From: Pseudomonas shirazensis | GTDB taxonomy: Bacteria > Pseudomonadota > Gammaproteobacteria > Pseudomonadales > Pseudomonadaceae | DNA: 64,000 nt | Assembly (NCBI RefSeq): GCF_014268785.2 | Contig: NZ_JABWRD020000001.1 | Location: forward strand, 2,121,001-2,185,000 | Direction: 5' to 3' | Part shown: piece by piece, positions 1-10,428 of the stretch | Layout: each line of letters begins with the position of its first letter | Position numbering within the stretch: the first letter of the stretch is position 1 | The notes under the pieces: generated by a model | What the model saw: only the letters and a program-made list of their open reading frames with translations | What the model was told of the DNA's origin: nothing | Database searches by the model: none | Translations under genes and position numbers: made by a program

Positions 1-39
1 GATCGAAGGGATCAGTTTGTCGACTAACCAGTTGCTCAT
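1..39 (-). CDS. accD: AccD, acetyl-CoA carboxylase carboxyltransferase subunit beta (N-terminus only)
   Basis: Only the first 13 codons lie in the window; they read MSNWLVDKLIPSI, the typical amino terminus of Pseudomonas AccD. AccD is the beta subunit of the carboxyltransferase that makes malonyl-CoA, the first step of fatty acid synthesis. A GGAGAG ribosome binding site lies a few bases upstream of the ATG. The next gene upstream is trpF, the usual trpF-accD order in Pseudomonas. The call rests on this short sequence plus context; the zinc finger and catalytic domain are outside the window. Confidence 0.8.
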   Translation of the reverse strand, partial: MSNWLVDKLIPSI

Positions 40-277
40 GCTTCGTCTCTCCAGTATTTGACGGACGGGGACCGGTCACGCCGGCCAAGCCCTGCCCTTG
101 AGCTCAATTTTTTCAAATGATTCGCTACCAGCTCGGTTCCGTGGCCCGCGGTAGTGCGGTGCCGGCCGGACGACCGGGCCGTGTTCAATATGTTCGACTG
201 CGCCACAGCGCGCGCCGGGCAGCACCAGGCTGCGAAAGCTATGGACGATGGCGCGCGGCCAGCCGTCACATCTGCAC
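40..277. other. trpF-accD intergenic region, no gene seen
   Basis: About 240 bases separate the trpF stop from the accD start. Short open frames cross it but none has a recognisable product. It presumably holds the accD promoter, but I could not pick a convincing -35/-10 pair. Confidence 0.4.
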
Positions 278-898
278 TCATGCCTGGCGCACTGCGCGCA
301 TGAACGCTTCGATCCTGGCCGCGTCCTTGATGCCCTTGGCCTGCTCGACGCCGCCGCTGACATCCACCGCATACGGCTGCACCTGGGCGATCGCCTGGGC
401 GACGTTGTCTGCGCTCAGGCCGCCGGCAAGGATGATCGGCTTGCTTAACCGCGCCGGCACCAACGACCAGTCGAACGCCTCACCGGTGCCACCAGGCACG
501 CCGGCGACGAACGTATCCAGCAGAATTCCGCTGGCGCCCGCGTAGTGCTGGCAAGCCGCCTCCAGATCATCCCCCGGGCGCACCCTCAGGGCCTTGATAT
601 ATGGCCGGTTGAAGCCCACACAGTCGCTCGGGGTTTCGTCGCCGTGGAACTGTAGCAGGTCCAACGGCACCGCCTCGAGGATCTCGTTGAGTTCGCAGCG
701 TGAGGCATTGACGAACAAGCCGACCGTGGTCACGAACGGCGGCAGCGCGGCGATGATCGCCCGCGCCTGGTGCACGTCGACCGCGCGCGGGCTCTTGGCG
801 TAGAACACCAGACCAATGGCATCGGCGCCTGCGTCGGCGGCAGCCAGGGCATCCTCGATGCGGGTAATCCCGCAGATTTTGCTGCGCACGCTGCTCAT
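278..898 (-). CDS. trpF: Phosphoribosylanthranilate isomerase
   Basis: The protein has 206 residues, the normal size for monofunctional TrpF. It converts N-(5-phosphoribosyl)anthranilate to the carboxyphenylamino-deoxyribulose phosphate form in tryptophan synthesis, in the cytoplasm. The amino end carries KICGITR with the expected catalytic cysteine at residue 9, and the expected acid is Asp128 in [26 protein letters not shown] and VDVSGGVE are the phosphate-binding loops of this TIM barrel. It lies between truA and accD, so it is separate from the other trp genes, as usual in Pseudomonas. Confidence 0.97.
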   Translation of the reverse strand: MSSVRSKICGITRIEDALAAADAGADAIGLVFYAKSPRAVDVHQARAIIAALPPFVTTVGLFVNASRCELNEILEAVPLDLLQFHGDETPSDCVGFNRPYIKALRVRPGDDLEAACQHYAGASGILLDTFVAGVPGGTGEAFDWSLVPARLSKPIILAGGLSADNVAQAIAQVQPYAVDVSGGVEQAKGIKDAARIEAFMRAVRQA

Positions 899-957
899 GG
901 ACGGCGAACCCTCTGTAATCGGTAAGGGGCGGATGGTAGCAAACGCTGGATGCCGCG

Positions 958-1812
958 TCAGTCCGCCAAGGTATCGAAACCGCTGAGAAAGTGTGGGCCG
1001 ATGTAACGCTGAGGCAGCACGAAAGGCTCGGGATATTCGACCTGGACCAGGTACAGCCCATACGGATGCGCGGTAACTCCGGCTTCGCGCCGGTCGCGGC
1101 TTTCCAGCACTTCACGAGCCCAGGCCACTGGCCGATCACCGCTGCCGATGCTCATCAACACACCAGCGATGTTACGCACCATGTGGTGCAGAAAGGCGCT
1201 GGCGCGGATGTCGAGCACGATCATCTGGCCGTGCCGGGTCACGCGCAGGTGGTACATCTCCTTGACCGGCGACTTGGCCTGACACTGGCTGGCGCGAAAG
1301 GCGCTGAAGTCGTGGGTACCGAGCAGGTATCGAGCGGCCTCGGCCATGCGCTCGACGTCGAGTGGGCGGTGATTCCAGGTGACTTCCTCGGCCAGGTGCG
1401 CCGGGCGGATCGGGTCGTTGTAGATGACGTAGCGATAACGCCGGGCGTTGGCCTTGAAGCGGGCATGAAAATCCGCCGGCATGACCGTCGCCCAGGTCAC
1501 GCTGATGTCGTGGGGCAGATTGAAATTGGTACCCATGGTCCAGGCACGCTCGTCGCGCAGCGCATTGGTATCGAAATGCACAACTTGACCACTGGCATGC
1601 ACACCGGCATCGGTGCGCCCGGCGCAAGACACGGTAATGGGGGCATTGGCCACCTTCGACAGGGCCTGCTCAAGCGCCTGCTGAACACTCGGTACGCCAC
1701 TGGTCTGGCGCTGCCAGCCACGGTAGCGGGCGCCCTTGTATTCCACGCCCAGGGCAATCCGGGAGAAGCCTTCGGCCGCCGATTCGGCCCGGTCGATGTC
1801 GATGATGTCCAA
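958..1812 (-). CDS. truA: tRNA pseudouridine(38-40) synthase TruA
   Basis: The product (284 residues from the start chosen here) is TruA, which makes pseudouridine at positions 38-40 of the tRNA anticodon arm. [18 protein letters not shown] contains the catalytic aspartate (residue 68 from this start). [28 protein letters not shown] and [16 protein letters not shown] are further family motifs. The start used here is TTG with a weak ribosome binding site, because no upstream ATG in frame was found; the first 15 or so residues are therefore uncertain. It lies downstream of fimV and upstream of trpF, all on the minus strand. Confidence 0.93.
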   Translation of the reverse strand: MDIIDIDRAESAAEGFSRIALGVEYKGARYRGWQRQTSGVPSVQQALEQALSKVANAPITVSCAGRTDAGVHASGQVVHFDTNALRDERAWTMGTNFNLPHDISVTWATVMPADFHARFKANARRYRYVIYNDPIRPAHLAEEVTWNHRPLDVERMAEAARYLLGTHDFSAFRASQCQAKSPVKEMYHLRVTRHGQMIVLDIRASAFLHHMVRNIAGVLMSIGSGDRPVAWAREVLESRDRREAGVTAHPYGLYLVQVEYPEPFVLPQRYIGPHFLSGFDTLAD

Positions 1813-1856
1813 GTAACTGAAACCTGTGGATGGAACAAAAGGCGGCAGTATAACGA

Positions 1857-1883
1857 CAACGGCAGCCGATAGGGCTGCCGTTG
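1857..1883 (-). terminator. Stem-loop between fimV and truA
   Basis: An 11-bp inverted repeat (CAACGGCAGCC with GGCTGCCGTTG, short GATAG loop) lies just after the fimV stop. No uridine run follows in the minus direction, so it may only attenuate or protect the fimV mRNA rather than terminate fully. Confidence 0.45.
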
Positions 1884-1931
1884 CCGGGCAGGCGCCATGC
1901 CGGCCCTGCCCCGTTCTGCTGAACTGGCTGA

Positions 1932-4670
1932 CTAGACCAGACGCGAGAGCATGTCCTCAGCTTCGCTGCGCTGAGTGTCGTCGCCGTCCTTGACCACTTC
2001 ATCAAGGATATCCCGCGCGCCTTGATGGTCACCCATGTCGATGTAGGCACGCGCCAGGTCAAGCTTGGTCGCGACCTCATCGGCGCCGGAGAAGAAGTCG
2101 AAGTCCAAATCGTCCAGCGGCTCCAGCTCCTGCTCGGCATCGGCGGCCGTGAACTGCGGCTCGAGCGGCGGGGTTTCCAGACTCTGCGACAGCTTGTCGA
2201 GTTCGGCGTTGACGTCGTCCAGCTCGGAGGCGAAGTTCTGCGCTGCCGGCGAGTCGTCATCCAGCGACAGCGACAGGTCGAAGTCATCCGGCAGCTCCAG
2301 CTCGGAGATCGGATCGAACTCGGGGATTTCGTCGAATGCGGCAAGTTCCGCCGCGACATCTACCGGTGGCTCTGCTGGCGGCGGCTCGACTGCTACGTCG
2401 CCGACGTCAAGGTCGAAGTCAGCCAGGTCATCAACGGCCTGCGGCTCGGCCTGGGCTTGTGCCTGTGCCAGCAGCGCTTCGAAATCATCGTCCGCGTCGG
2501 TAGCGGCAGCGACAGGTTCAACCGGCTCGCTCAGCTCGGTTTGCGGATTATCGTCAAGCGTTACCGTGAGGTCGTCCTGGGGCTGCGCCTGCAGTGGCTC
2601 ATCCAGCAACAGGTCATCGTCCAGACTGAGGTCGAAGGCAGTGTCCAGATCGTCTTCGGCAACCGGTTCGATATCGGCCAGTGCGGCCGGCTCGGGCTCA
2701 GGCTCTGCTGCAGGTGCGGGCTCGGTGATTACCGGCTCGGGCTCGAAAGACAGATCGTCAAGCACCGGCTCCGGCTCGACAGCGGCCGGGATGTCCTGTT
2801 CGTCCTGCAGCAGCTCCTGTACGTACTGCTCGTCCAGCTCAGCGGCCAGCGCCGCAGCACCGAGGCCGGCAGCTGCCACTGCAACCATGGCCGGGAAGCG
2901 CTCGCGCAGCGATTCGACTTCGGTTTGATTGGCTGGGTTGGCGGGCAACTGGCGTTCCTGCTCGACAAAGGCGTTTTGATCACCCTGGCGCGCGTAGACT
3001 TCCATCAGTTTGAGGCGCAGATCGCTGCGTTCCGGCTCGGCTGCAACCGCAGGTTCGAGCAGGTCGGCGGCGTGATTCAGGCGACCACGAGCCAGGCTCA
3101 GGTCGACTTGAGCGAGCAGTGGATCAGTCGTATCGGCTTGAGCTGCGGGCTCAGCCTCCACCACTGGCACCACCGGAGCAACCGGCACCACCGGCTTCTC
3201 GGCCGCTGTCGCCGCTGCTGCCGACGCTGCTACCACCGCTGGTGCAAGGGTCACGCTCGGCGCCGACATGTCCAGACCGTCGAAGCTGCCAGGTGGCAGA
3301 TCCAGATCAGGGTTGCGCTCGCCCTCCTCCGACAAGGCACGGGCCATGCGCAGGTGTTTTTCGGCCTCTTGGTCGGCTTTGCGCTTACGCGCCAGCAAAA
3401 GCAGGAGCAACAGCAGCACGAGCAGCGCGGAACCGGCGATCAGCGCAAGCAACAGCGGGTTGCCGAGCAACTGGTCCAGAGCGCTCTGCTCCGGCTTGAC
3501 CTCGTCTGCAGGAGCGACTTGCGGAGCAGTATCCACAGCAGCTGGCGCAGGTGTAACCACCGGCTCGGCCGGGGCCAGTTGCGCATCGACAGCAGGTACA
3601 GCAGGCTGAGCAGGCGTCTCTGCACCAGGCAGCGCAGCTGCAGCGGCCGGGTCTGGCTCGGCCGCGCCTTGGGCTTCAAGGCGGGCCAGCTGGTCGTTCT
3701 TCATCTGGATCAGACGCTGCAGCTTGTCCAGCTGGCTCTGCAGGTCGGTCATGCGGCTTTTCAATTCGTCGTTGTCACGACGGCTGGTGTCCAGGCTTTC
3801 CTGGGCCACGGCCAGCTTGTCACTGACCGCCTTGGCATCGTTCCTGGCGGTCTTGCCGCCAGGGGTCACCAGCCGCAGGTTGTCGCCTTGAGCGATCTGC
3901 GCGGGCGTGGCTTCAGCGGCACCGCGGCGAGTGGCATCGAGCTGGCGGGCGCGCGGCCCGAGCCTGCGTCCTTCGCGCCAGGCGGCATATTGCTCGGCCA
4001 CATCGCGATTGGCCTCACCCTGCGGGATGCTCTGGATCTGTTGCTGATCAGGCAGGCGCAGCACCTGACCGACCTTGAGCTGGTTGATATTGTTGCCGAT
4101 GAACGCGTCCGGGTTGAGCGCCTGGATCGCCAGCATGGTCTGCTGCACCGAGCCACCCTGGCTGTTGCGCGCAGCAATCTGCCAGAGGGTGTCGCGGCGC
4201 TTGGTGGTGTAGTTGGCGGCACCACTCACGGCCGGGTTGATATTGGCTGCAGCAGGCTGCGCGCCTTGGGCCTGGGCCTGGTCGAGGAGGACGCTGTAGT
4301 CACGCAGCAAACGCCCCTGCGGCCACATTACCTGCACCAGGAACTTGACCACCGGCTCCGGCAACGGCCGGCTGGAAGTAACCCTTAACACGCTCTTGCC
4401 GTTGGGGCTGAGCACCGTGGTGAAGGTCAGGTCCTCGACGTAGGATGGATAGGCCACCCCGGCCTTGGCGAACTCTTCACGCGAAGCGAGGCTAGGTGCC
4501 ACCTCGGCAGCGGTGAGGTCGCGAACGTCGAGCAGTTCGATCTCAGCGTCCAGCGGTTGGTTTTGCGCCGACTTCAGTGTCAGCTCACCCAACCCCAGAG
4601 CATTGGCCATGCCAGACGACAGCGCCGAAGCTGCCGCCATGGCCAGAACCAGTTTGCGAATTCGAAGCAT
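1932..4670 (-). CDS. fimV: FimV, LysM-domain polar hub / motility protein
   Basis: FimV is a large inner-membrane protein that organises the cell pole and supports type IV pili and twitching in Pseudomonas. The 912-residue product starts with a signal peptide (about 1-24). It has a LysM peptidoglycan-binding domain at about 153-207 (YTTKRRDTLWQIAAR to VGQVLRLP), a coiled coil at about 285-330, and a membrane segment of leucines at about 401-425 followed by ARKRK. A long, very acidic Ala/Pro/Glu-rich cytoplasmic region follows, and then a C-terminal TPR-like FimV motif (KLDLARAYIDMGDHQGARDILDE, read in two parts). Size and architecture match P. aeruginosa FimV. Asd-usg-fimV-truA order supports the call. 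Confidence 0.95.
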   Translation of the reverse strand: MLRIRKLVLAMAAASALSSGMANALGLGELTLKSAQNQPLDAEIELLDVRDLTAAEVAPSLASREEFAKAGVAYPSYVEDLTFTTVLSPNGKSVLRVTSSRPLPEPVVKFLVQVMWPQGRLLRDYSVLLDQAQAQGAQPAAANINPAVSGAANYTTKRRDTLWQIAARNSQGGSVQQTMLAIQALNPDAFIGNNINQLKVGQVLRLPDQQQIQSIPQGEANRDVAEQYAAWREGRRLGPRARQLDATRRGAAEATPAQIAQGDNLRLVTPGGKTARNDAKAVSDKLAVAQESLDTSRRDNDELKSRMTDLQSQLDKLQRLIQMKNDQLARLEAQGAAEPDPAAAAALPGAETPAQPAVPAVDAQLAPAEPVVTPAPAAVDTAPQVAPADEVKPEQSALDQLLGNPLLLALIAGSALLVLLLLLLLLARKRKADQEAEKHLRMARALSEEGERNPDLDLPPGSFDGLDMSAPSVTLAPAVVAASAAAATAAEKPVVPVAPVVPVVEAEPAAQADTTDPLLAQVDLSLARGRLNHAADLLEPAVAAEPERSDLRLKLMEVYARQGDQNAFVEQERQLPANPANQTEVESLRERFPAMVAVAAAGLGAAALAAELDEQYVQELLQDEQDIPAAVEPEPVLDDLSFEPEPVITEPAPAAEPEPEPAALADIEPVAEDDLDTAFDLSLDDDLLLDEPLQAQPQDDLTVTLDDNPQTELSEPVEPVAAATDADDDFEALLAQAQAQAEPQAVDDLADFDLDVGDVAVEPPPAEPPVDVAAELAAFDEIPEFDPISELELPDDFDLSLSLDDDSPAAQNFASELDDVNAELDKLSQSLETPPLEPQFTAADAEQELEPLDDLDFDFFSGADEVATKLDLARAYIDMGDHQGARDILDEVVKDGDDTQRSEAEDMLSRLV

Positions 4671-4741
4671 GACCTCTTCCCTTGTATGAATCGTCCCGAA
4701 ACCTACATGCGGTGCAGGACAAAAGTGCTCAGCAGTATCTT

Positions 4742-5746
4742 TTACAGCCTGTGTTTAAGCAACAATTGGCCGACCTGCACGGCGTTGAGTGCCGCACCCT
4801 TGCGCAGGTTGTCGGTGGTCAGCCAAAGGTTGAGCTGCTCTGGCTCATCAATTCCGTGCCGTACACGACCAACATAGACCACGTCTTGGCCGACTGCGTC
4901 ACCCACCGGTGTCGGATAATCATCCGCTTCGACCAATTCGATGCTCGCCGCCGCCTCCAGCGCCTGGTTCACCGCACCCAGATCCACCGGGCGCCGGCTT
5001 TGCACGGCCACACTCAAGCTATCGCCGAAAAACACCGGGACTTGAACGCAGCTCACAGAAATCTTCAGCGCTGGCATATCCAGCAGCGCGCGCAGCTCCT
5101 TGACCAGGCGCCGCTCTACCGCGCTGTGGCCGTGCGCATCAACGGCGCCGACCTGGGCCAATACGTTGAACGCGATCTGCCGATCGAAGAAGCGCGGCTC
5201 CAATGGCCGCGCATTGAGCAGCTCGGCGGTCTGCCGGGCCAGCTCGCCCACCGCTTCCTTGCCTTGGGCCGACACCGCCAGGCTGGCCATGACCTGCACC
5301 CGCTCGATATCGAGCAGGCCCTTGAGCGGCGCCAACGCCACCGCCAGGGCCACGGCACTGGCACTTGGGCTGGTGATCAGCGCGGGCAGGCTCAGGCCGG
5401 CCACCTGCTCGGGATTGGCTTCTGGTACCAGGGCAACGGCGTGCTCAAGCTCGCCGGACAGGTCGATCACGCTGCAACCGGCAGCATGGGCCTTGCTGGC
5501 GAAGCTGCGGCTGACCGCCGGGCCCGCAGCAAAGAAGGCCAGCTTGACCTGGCTGAAGTCGAAGCTGTCGACCTCACGCACGCGCACCTTTTTGCCGGCG
5601 AACATCACACTGCTGCCAGCCGATTCCATGCTGGCCAGCAGATGCAGCTTGCCCACCGGGAATTCGAGCTCTTCGAGGATCTGCACGAGAGTTTCACCGA
5701 CACTGCCGGTGGCGCCGATCACGGCGATATCTAGGGGTTGGCTCAT
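4742..5746 (-). CDS. Aspartate-semialdehyde dehydrogenase paralogue (Usg-like), probably inactive
   Basis: The 334-residue protein has the fold signature of aspartate-semialdehyde dehydrogenase: an NADP-binding IAVIGATGSVGETL at residues 8-20 and SVIDLSGELEH in the middle. The catalytic cysteine expected in the NPNCST motif is missing; the matching stretch is SPSAS at 126-130. The catalytic histidine expected in the later VPVxxGH motif is replaced by aspartate (VPVFFGD, residue 242). I therefore infer that it is not a working dehydrogenase. It sits between the real asd and fimV, separated from asd by a terminator. The start is the ATG at 5746; an upstream in-frame extension has no family similarity. 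Confidence 0.85.
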   Translation of the reverse strand: MSQPLDIAVIGATGSVGETLVQILEELEFPVGKLHLLASMESAGSSVMFAGKKVRVREVDSFDFSQVKLAFFAAGPAVSRSFASKAHAAGCSVIDLSGELEHAVALVPEANPEQVAGLSLPALITSPSASAVALAVALAPLKGLLDIERVQVMASLAVSAQGKEAVGELARQTAELLNARPLEPRFFDRQIAFNVLAQVGAVDAHGHSAVERRLVKELRALLDMPALKISVSCVQVPVFFGDSLSVAVQSRRPVDLGAVNQALEAAASIELVEADDYPTPVGDAVGQDVVYVGRVRHGIDEPEQLNLWLTTDNLRKGAALNAVQVGQLLLKHRL

Positions 5747-5833
5747 GGGGAGTCCTCTGCTGAAACGGCGGGAGCGGCACTTTACTTGGATTCTCAGCCT
5801 GGGGGTACCTTGGCCGCGCCATCTACCGCCCAT

Positions 5834-5868
5834 AAAAAAACCCGCGCTGGGCAACAGCGCGGGTTTTT
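5834..5868 (-). terminator. Rho-independent terminator after asd
   Basis: A 9-bp GC-rich stem (CCCGCGCTG / CAGCGCGGG) is flanked on both sides by A/T runs. On the minus strand it is followed by seven uridines, so it ends the asd transcript before the Usg-like gene. Confidence 0.9.
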
Positions 5869-5885
5869 CTTCAGTGCAAGCGCAA

Positions 5886-6998
5886 TCAGCGCTCCAGCAG
5901 AATCCGCAGCATGCGGCGCAGCGGCTCGGCAGCACCCCACAGCAGCTGGTCACCGACGGTGAACGCGCCCAGGTACTGGCTGCCCATGTTCAGCTTGCGC
6001 AGACGACCAACCGGCACGTTGAGGGTACCGGTGACGTTGGTCGGGCTCAGCTCTTGCATGCTGATTTCACGCTGGTTCGGCACCAGTTTCACCCATGGGT
6101 TGTGCTGGCTGATCATGCCTTCGATATCGGCCAGCGGCACATCCTTGTTGAGCTTGATGGTCAGCGCCTGGCTGTGGCAACGCATGGCACCGATGCGCAC
6201 GCAGATGCCGTCGACCGGGATCGGGCTCTTGAAGCGGCCGAGGATCTTGTTGGTCTCGGCCTGGGCTTTCCATTCCTCACGGCTCTGGCCGTTGGGCAGC
6301 TCTTTGTCGATCCACGGGATCAGGCTACCGGCCAGCGGCACACCGAAGTTCTCGGTAGGGAAGGCTTCGCTGCGCATGGCCTCGGCAACCTTGCGGTCGA
6401 TGTCGAGGATGGCGCTGGCCGGGTTGGCCAGGTCTTCGCTGACGGCCGCGTTGATGCCGCCCATCTGCTTGATCAGCTCGCGCATGTTCTGCGCGCCAGC
6501 ACCGGAAGCGGCCTGGTAGGTCATGGCGCTCATCCACTCGACCAGACCCGCTTCGAACAGGCCACCCAGGCCCATCAGCATCAGGCTGACGGTGCAGTTG
6601 CCGCCGATGTAGTTCTTGGTACCGGCATCGAGCTGCTGGTCGATCACCTTGCGGTTCACCGGATCGAGGACGATCACCGCGTCATCCTGCATACGCAGCG
6701 AAGAAGCAGCGTCAATCCAGTAACCCTGCCAGCCAGCTTCGCGCAGCTTGGGGAAGACCTCGTTGGTGTAGTCGCCGCCCTGGCAAGTCAGAATGACGTC
6801 GAGGGTCTTCAGCTCTTCAATGCTGTAGGCGTCCTTCAGCGGAGAGATATCCTTGCCCACGTTCGGACCCTGGCCACCGACATTGGAGGTGGTGAAGAAC
6901 ACCGGCTCGATCAGGTCGAAGTCCTGCTCTTCCAGCATGCGCTGCATGAGCACGGAACCGACCATTCCACGCCAACCGATCAGACCTACACGTTTCAT
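5886..6998 (-). CDS. asd: Aspartate-semialdehyde dehydrogenase
   Basis: Asd reduces beta-aspartyl phosphate to aspartate semialdehyde, the branch point for lysine, diaminopimelate, methionine and threonine. The 370-residue product is the gamma-proteobacterial form: [18 protein letters not shown] at the amino end binds NADP, and GGNCTVSLM holds the active-site Cys135. [17 protein letters not shown]-type sequence around 270-280 supplies the substrate-binding arginine and catalytic histidine. It lies downstream of leuB, and a strong terminator follows. Unlike its neighbour at 4742-5746 it keeps all the catalytic residues. Confidence 0.97.
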   Translation of the reverse strand: MKRVGLIGWRGMVGSVLMQRMLEEQDFDLIEPVFFTTSNVGGQGPNVGKDISPLKDAYSIEELKTLDVILTCQGGDYTNEVFPKLREAGWQGYWIDAASSLRMQDDAVIVLDPVNRKVIDQQLDAGTKNYIGGNCTVSLMLMGLGGLFEAGLVEWMSAMTYQAASGAGAQNMRELIKQMGGINAAVSEDLANPASAILDIDRKVAEAMRSEAFPTENFGVPLAGSLIPWIDKELPNGQSREEWKAQAETNKILGRFKSPIPVDGICVRIGAMRCHSQALTIKLNKDVPLADIEGMISQHNPWVKLVPNQREISMQELSPTNVTGTLNVPVGRLRKLNMGSQYLGAFTVGDQLLWGAAEPLRRMLRILLER

Positions 6999-7062
6999 CG
7001 CAACTACACCTTTGCTAAAAAGTGGGCCGCCACCGAGAGATATTGGCAGCGGGCCAGAGAGA

Positions 7063-8145
<1,083 letters not shown>

Positions 8146-8223
8146 GCTTTTCTTTATCCGTTCAAACGGCGTGGCCGCCATGGCCGCGCCGAACAAAAAT
8201 TAATACCCGACCTGCGCGCTGCT

Positions 8224-8868
8224 TCAGGCTTCGCGGAAGAGCCATGGCTGGCTGGCGCGGTGCCTGGCTTCGAACGCCTGGATCGACTCGCTATCCTGCA
8301 AGGTCAAGCCAATGTCGTCGAGACCATTGAGCAGGCAATGCTTGCGGAAGGCGTCGATCTCGAAGTGCAGGACCTTGCCGTCAGGACGGGTAACGGCCTG
8401 CGCCTGCAGGTCGACGGTCAGCTGATAGCCTGGAATGGCTTCGACCTGCTTGAACAACTCGTCGACTTCTTCGTCGCTGAGGATGATCGGCAGCAAGCCG
8501 TTCTTGAAGCTGTTGTTGAAGAAGATATCTGCAAAGCTTGGCGCGATGACGCTGCGAAAGCCATATTCGTCGAGGGCCCATGGGGCGTGCTCACGGCTCG
8601 AGCCGCAACCGAAATTTTCCCGGGCGAGCAACACACTGGCACCTTGGTAACGTTCGTGGTTGAGTACGAAGTCCTTGTTCAACGGGCGCTTGCTGTTGTC
8701 CTGGTATGGCTGGCCAACGTCCAGGTAGCGCCATTCATCGAACAGGTTCGGACCGAAGCCGGTGCGCTTGATCGACTTGAGAAACTGCTTGGGGATGATC
8801 TGGTCGGTATCGACGTTGGCGCGATCCAATGGCGCAACCAGGCCGGTGTGTTGGGTAAAGGCTTTCAT
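8224..8868 (-). CDS. leuD: 3-isopropylmalate dehydratase small subunit
   Basis: LeuD (214 residues) pairs with LeuC to isomerise 2-isopropylmalate to 3-isopropylmalate. The swivel-domain signature [15 protein letters not shown] is at about 75-90, and the amino end has [17 protein letters not shown]. Its ATG overlaps the leuC stop by three bases (ATGA), so the two subunits are probably translationally coupled. Confidence 0.97.
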   Translation of the reverse strand: MKAFTQHTGLVAPLDRANVDTDQIIPKQFLKSIKRTGFGPNLFDEWRYLDVGQPYQDNSKRPLNKDFVLNHERYQGASVLLARENFGCGSSREHAPWALDEYGFRSVIAPSFADIFFNNSFKNGLLPIILSDEEVDELFKQVEAIPGYQLTVDLQAQAVTRPDGKVLHFEIDAFRKHCLLNGLDDIGLTLQDSESIQAFEARHRASQPWLFREA

Positions 8869-10298
8869 GCTGCGCTCCCTTGAATCAACTCGCGGACATC
8901 GATGAAGTGGCCAGTCACCGCGGCAGCGGCGGCCATTGCCGGGCTGACCAGATGGGTACGACCACCGGCGCCCTGCCGACCTTCGAAGTTACGGTTGGAG
9001 GTCGATGCGCAATGCTCGCCGCTTTCCAGCCGATCCGGGTTCATCGCCAGGCACATCGAACAGCCCGGTTCACGCCATTCAAAGCCGGCTTCGATGAAGA
9101 TCTTGTCCAGCCCTTCCTTCTCGGCCTGAGCCTTGACCAGGCCCGAGCCCGGTACCACCATCGCCTGCTTGACGGTAGCGGCGACCTTGCGGCCCTTGGC
9201 GATTTGGGCGGCAGCGCGCAGGTCTTCGATGCGCGAGTTAGTGCACGAGCCGATGAACACCCGATCGAGACGAATATCGGTGATCGCCTGGTTGGCACTC
9301 AGGCCCATGTACTTGAGCGCGCGCTCGATCGAGCCACGCTTGACCAGATCCGGCTCGGCAGCTGGATCCGGTACACGCTGGTCAACGGCCAGGACCATCT
9401 CCGGCGAGGTGCCCCAGCTGACCTGTGGCTTGATCTGTGCGGCGTCGAGCTCGACCACGGTATCGAATACCGCATCGGCATCGGATACCAGCCCTCTCCA
9501 GGCGGCAACCGCTTGCGGCCACTGGCCGACAGTCGGCGCGTAGGGACGGCCTTCGACGTAATCGATGGTGGTCTGGTCGACAGCGACCAGGCCAACTCGG
9601 GCGCCGGCCTCGATGGACATGTTGCAGATGGTCATGCGGCCTTCCATCGACAAGTCGCGGATGGCGCTGCCAGCAAATTCCATGGCATGGCCGTTACCGC
9701 CGGCGGTGCCGATCTTGCCGATCACGGCAAGGACGATGTCCTTGGCGGTCACGCCTTCGCCCAACCGGCCCTCGACACGGACCAGCATGTTCTTCATTTT
9801 TTTCGCGACCAGGCACTGGGTGGCGAGCACGTGCTCGACCTCGGAAGTGCCGATGCCGTGGGCCAGTGCGCCGAAAGCGCCGTGAGTCGAGGTGTGCGAG
9901 TCGCCACAGACCACGGTCATGCCCGGCAAGGTGGCGCCCTGCTCTGGGCTGATGACGTGAACGATGCCCTGGCGAATGTCGTTCATCTTGAATTCGACGA
10001 TGCCGTATTCGTCACAGTTTTCATCGAGGGTCTGCACTTGCAGACGCGACACCTGGTCAGCGATGGCCTCGATGCCGCCCTTGCGCTCAGGGGTAGTCGG
10101 CACGTTGTGATCGGGCGTAGCGATGTTGGCGTCGATCCGCCACGGCTGCCGCTTGGCCAGACGCAGGCCTTCGAATGCCTGGGGCGACGTCACTTCGTGA
10201 ATGATGTGGCGATCGATGTAGATCAACGACGAACCATCGTCGCGTCGCTTGACCTCATGCGCATCCCAGAGCTTGTCGTAAAGCGTTTTGCCGGCCAT
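8865..10298 (-). CDS. leuC: 3-isopropylmalate dehydratase large subunit
   Basis: LeuC (477 residues) is the iron-sulfur subunit of isopropylmalate isomerase. The cluster cysteines are in IGSCTNSR (about residue 345) and [10 protein letters not shown] (about 406-409). [20 protein letters not shown] and the amino-terminal [11 protein letters not shown] are also family hallmarks. I start at 10298 ([11 protein letters not shown]) because the extra MRNSL of the longer frame is not typical and GAGGAACAG lies upstream. The gene is transcribed away from a LysR regulator at 10429. Confidence 0.97.
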   Translation of the reverse strand: MAGKTLYDKLWDAHEVKRRDDGSSLIYIDRHIIHEVTSPQAFEGLRLAKRQPWRIDANIATPDHNVPTTPERKGGIEAIADQVSRLQVQTLDENCDEYGIVEFKMNDIRQGIVHVISPEQGATLPGMTVVCGDSHTSTHGAFGALAHGIGTSEVEHVLATQCLVAKKMKNMLVRVEGRLGEGVTAKDIVLAVIGKIGTAGGNGHAMEFAGSAIRDLSMEGRMTICNMSIEAGARVGLVAVDQTTIDYVEGRPYAPTVGQWPQAVAAWRGLVSDADAVFDTVVELDAAQIKPQVSWGTSPEMVLAVDQRVPDPAAEPDLVKRGSIERALKYMGLSANQAITDIRLDRVFIGSCTNSRIEDLRAAAQIAKGRKVAATVKQAMVVPGSGLVKAQAEKEGLDKIFIEAGFEWREPGCSMCLAMNPDRLESGEHCASTSNRNFEGRQGAGGRTHLVSPAMAAAAAVTGHFIDVRELIQGSAA

Positions 10299-10355
10299 CA
10301 GACTGTTCCTCATCAGCGTCTTTCTATGCCAATAACCCCTTGGCTTGTACGGACG

Positions 10356-10384
10356 ATGCTATGGGTTTAGATTGAATAACTCAA
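10356..10384 (-). promoter_or_regulatory. Probable leuC promoter
   Basis: On the minus strand TTGAGT (10379-10384) and TAGCAT (10356-10361) are separated by exactly 17 bases, a fair sigma-70 promoter. It would give a leuC leader of about 50 bases. No leader peptide rich in leucine codons or attenuator was seen, so control by the divergent LysR protein is the likelier mode. Confidence 0.55.
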
Positions 10385-10386
10385 AT
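10371..10386. promoter_or_regulatory. Candidate LysR-type binding site between leuC and the regulator
   Basis: ATTGAATAACTCAAAT is an imperfect inverted repeat (TTGA-N5-TCAA) with the T-N11-A shape of LysR sites. It overlaps the -35 region of the proposed leuC promoter and sits about 45 bases upstream of the regulator start, so the divergent LysR protein could control both genes. This is inference from position and symmetry only. Confidence 0.45.
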
Positions 10387-10428
10387 TGATAATTTTTATG
10401 CTTTGGATAACCAAAAGGAATACCAGCA

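Noticed and set aside
2022-4388. 788-codon plus-strand frame opposite fimV
   Set aside because: It is a shadow of fimV caused by high GC third positions and its Ala/Glu/Asp-rich coding; the minus-strand frame has signal peptide, LysM and TPR features.
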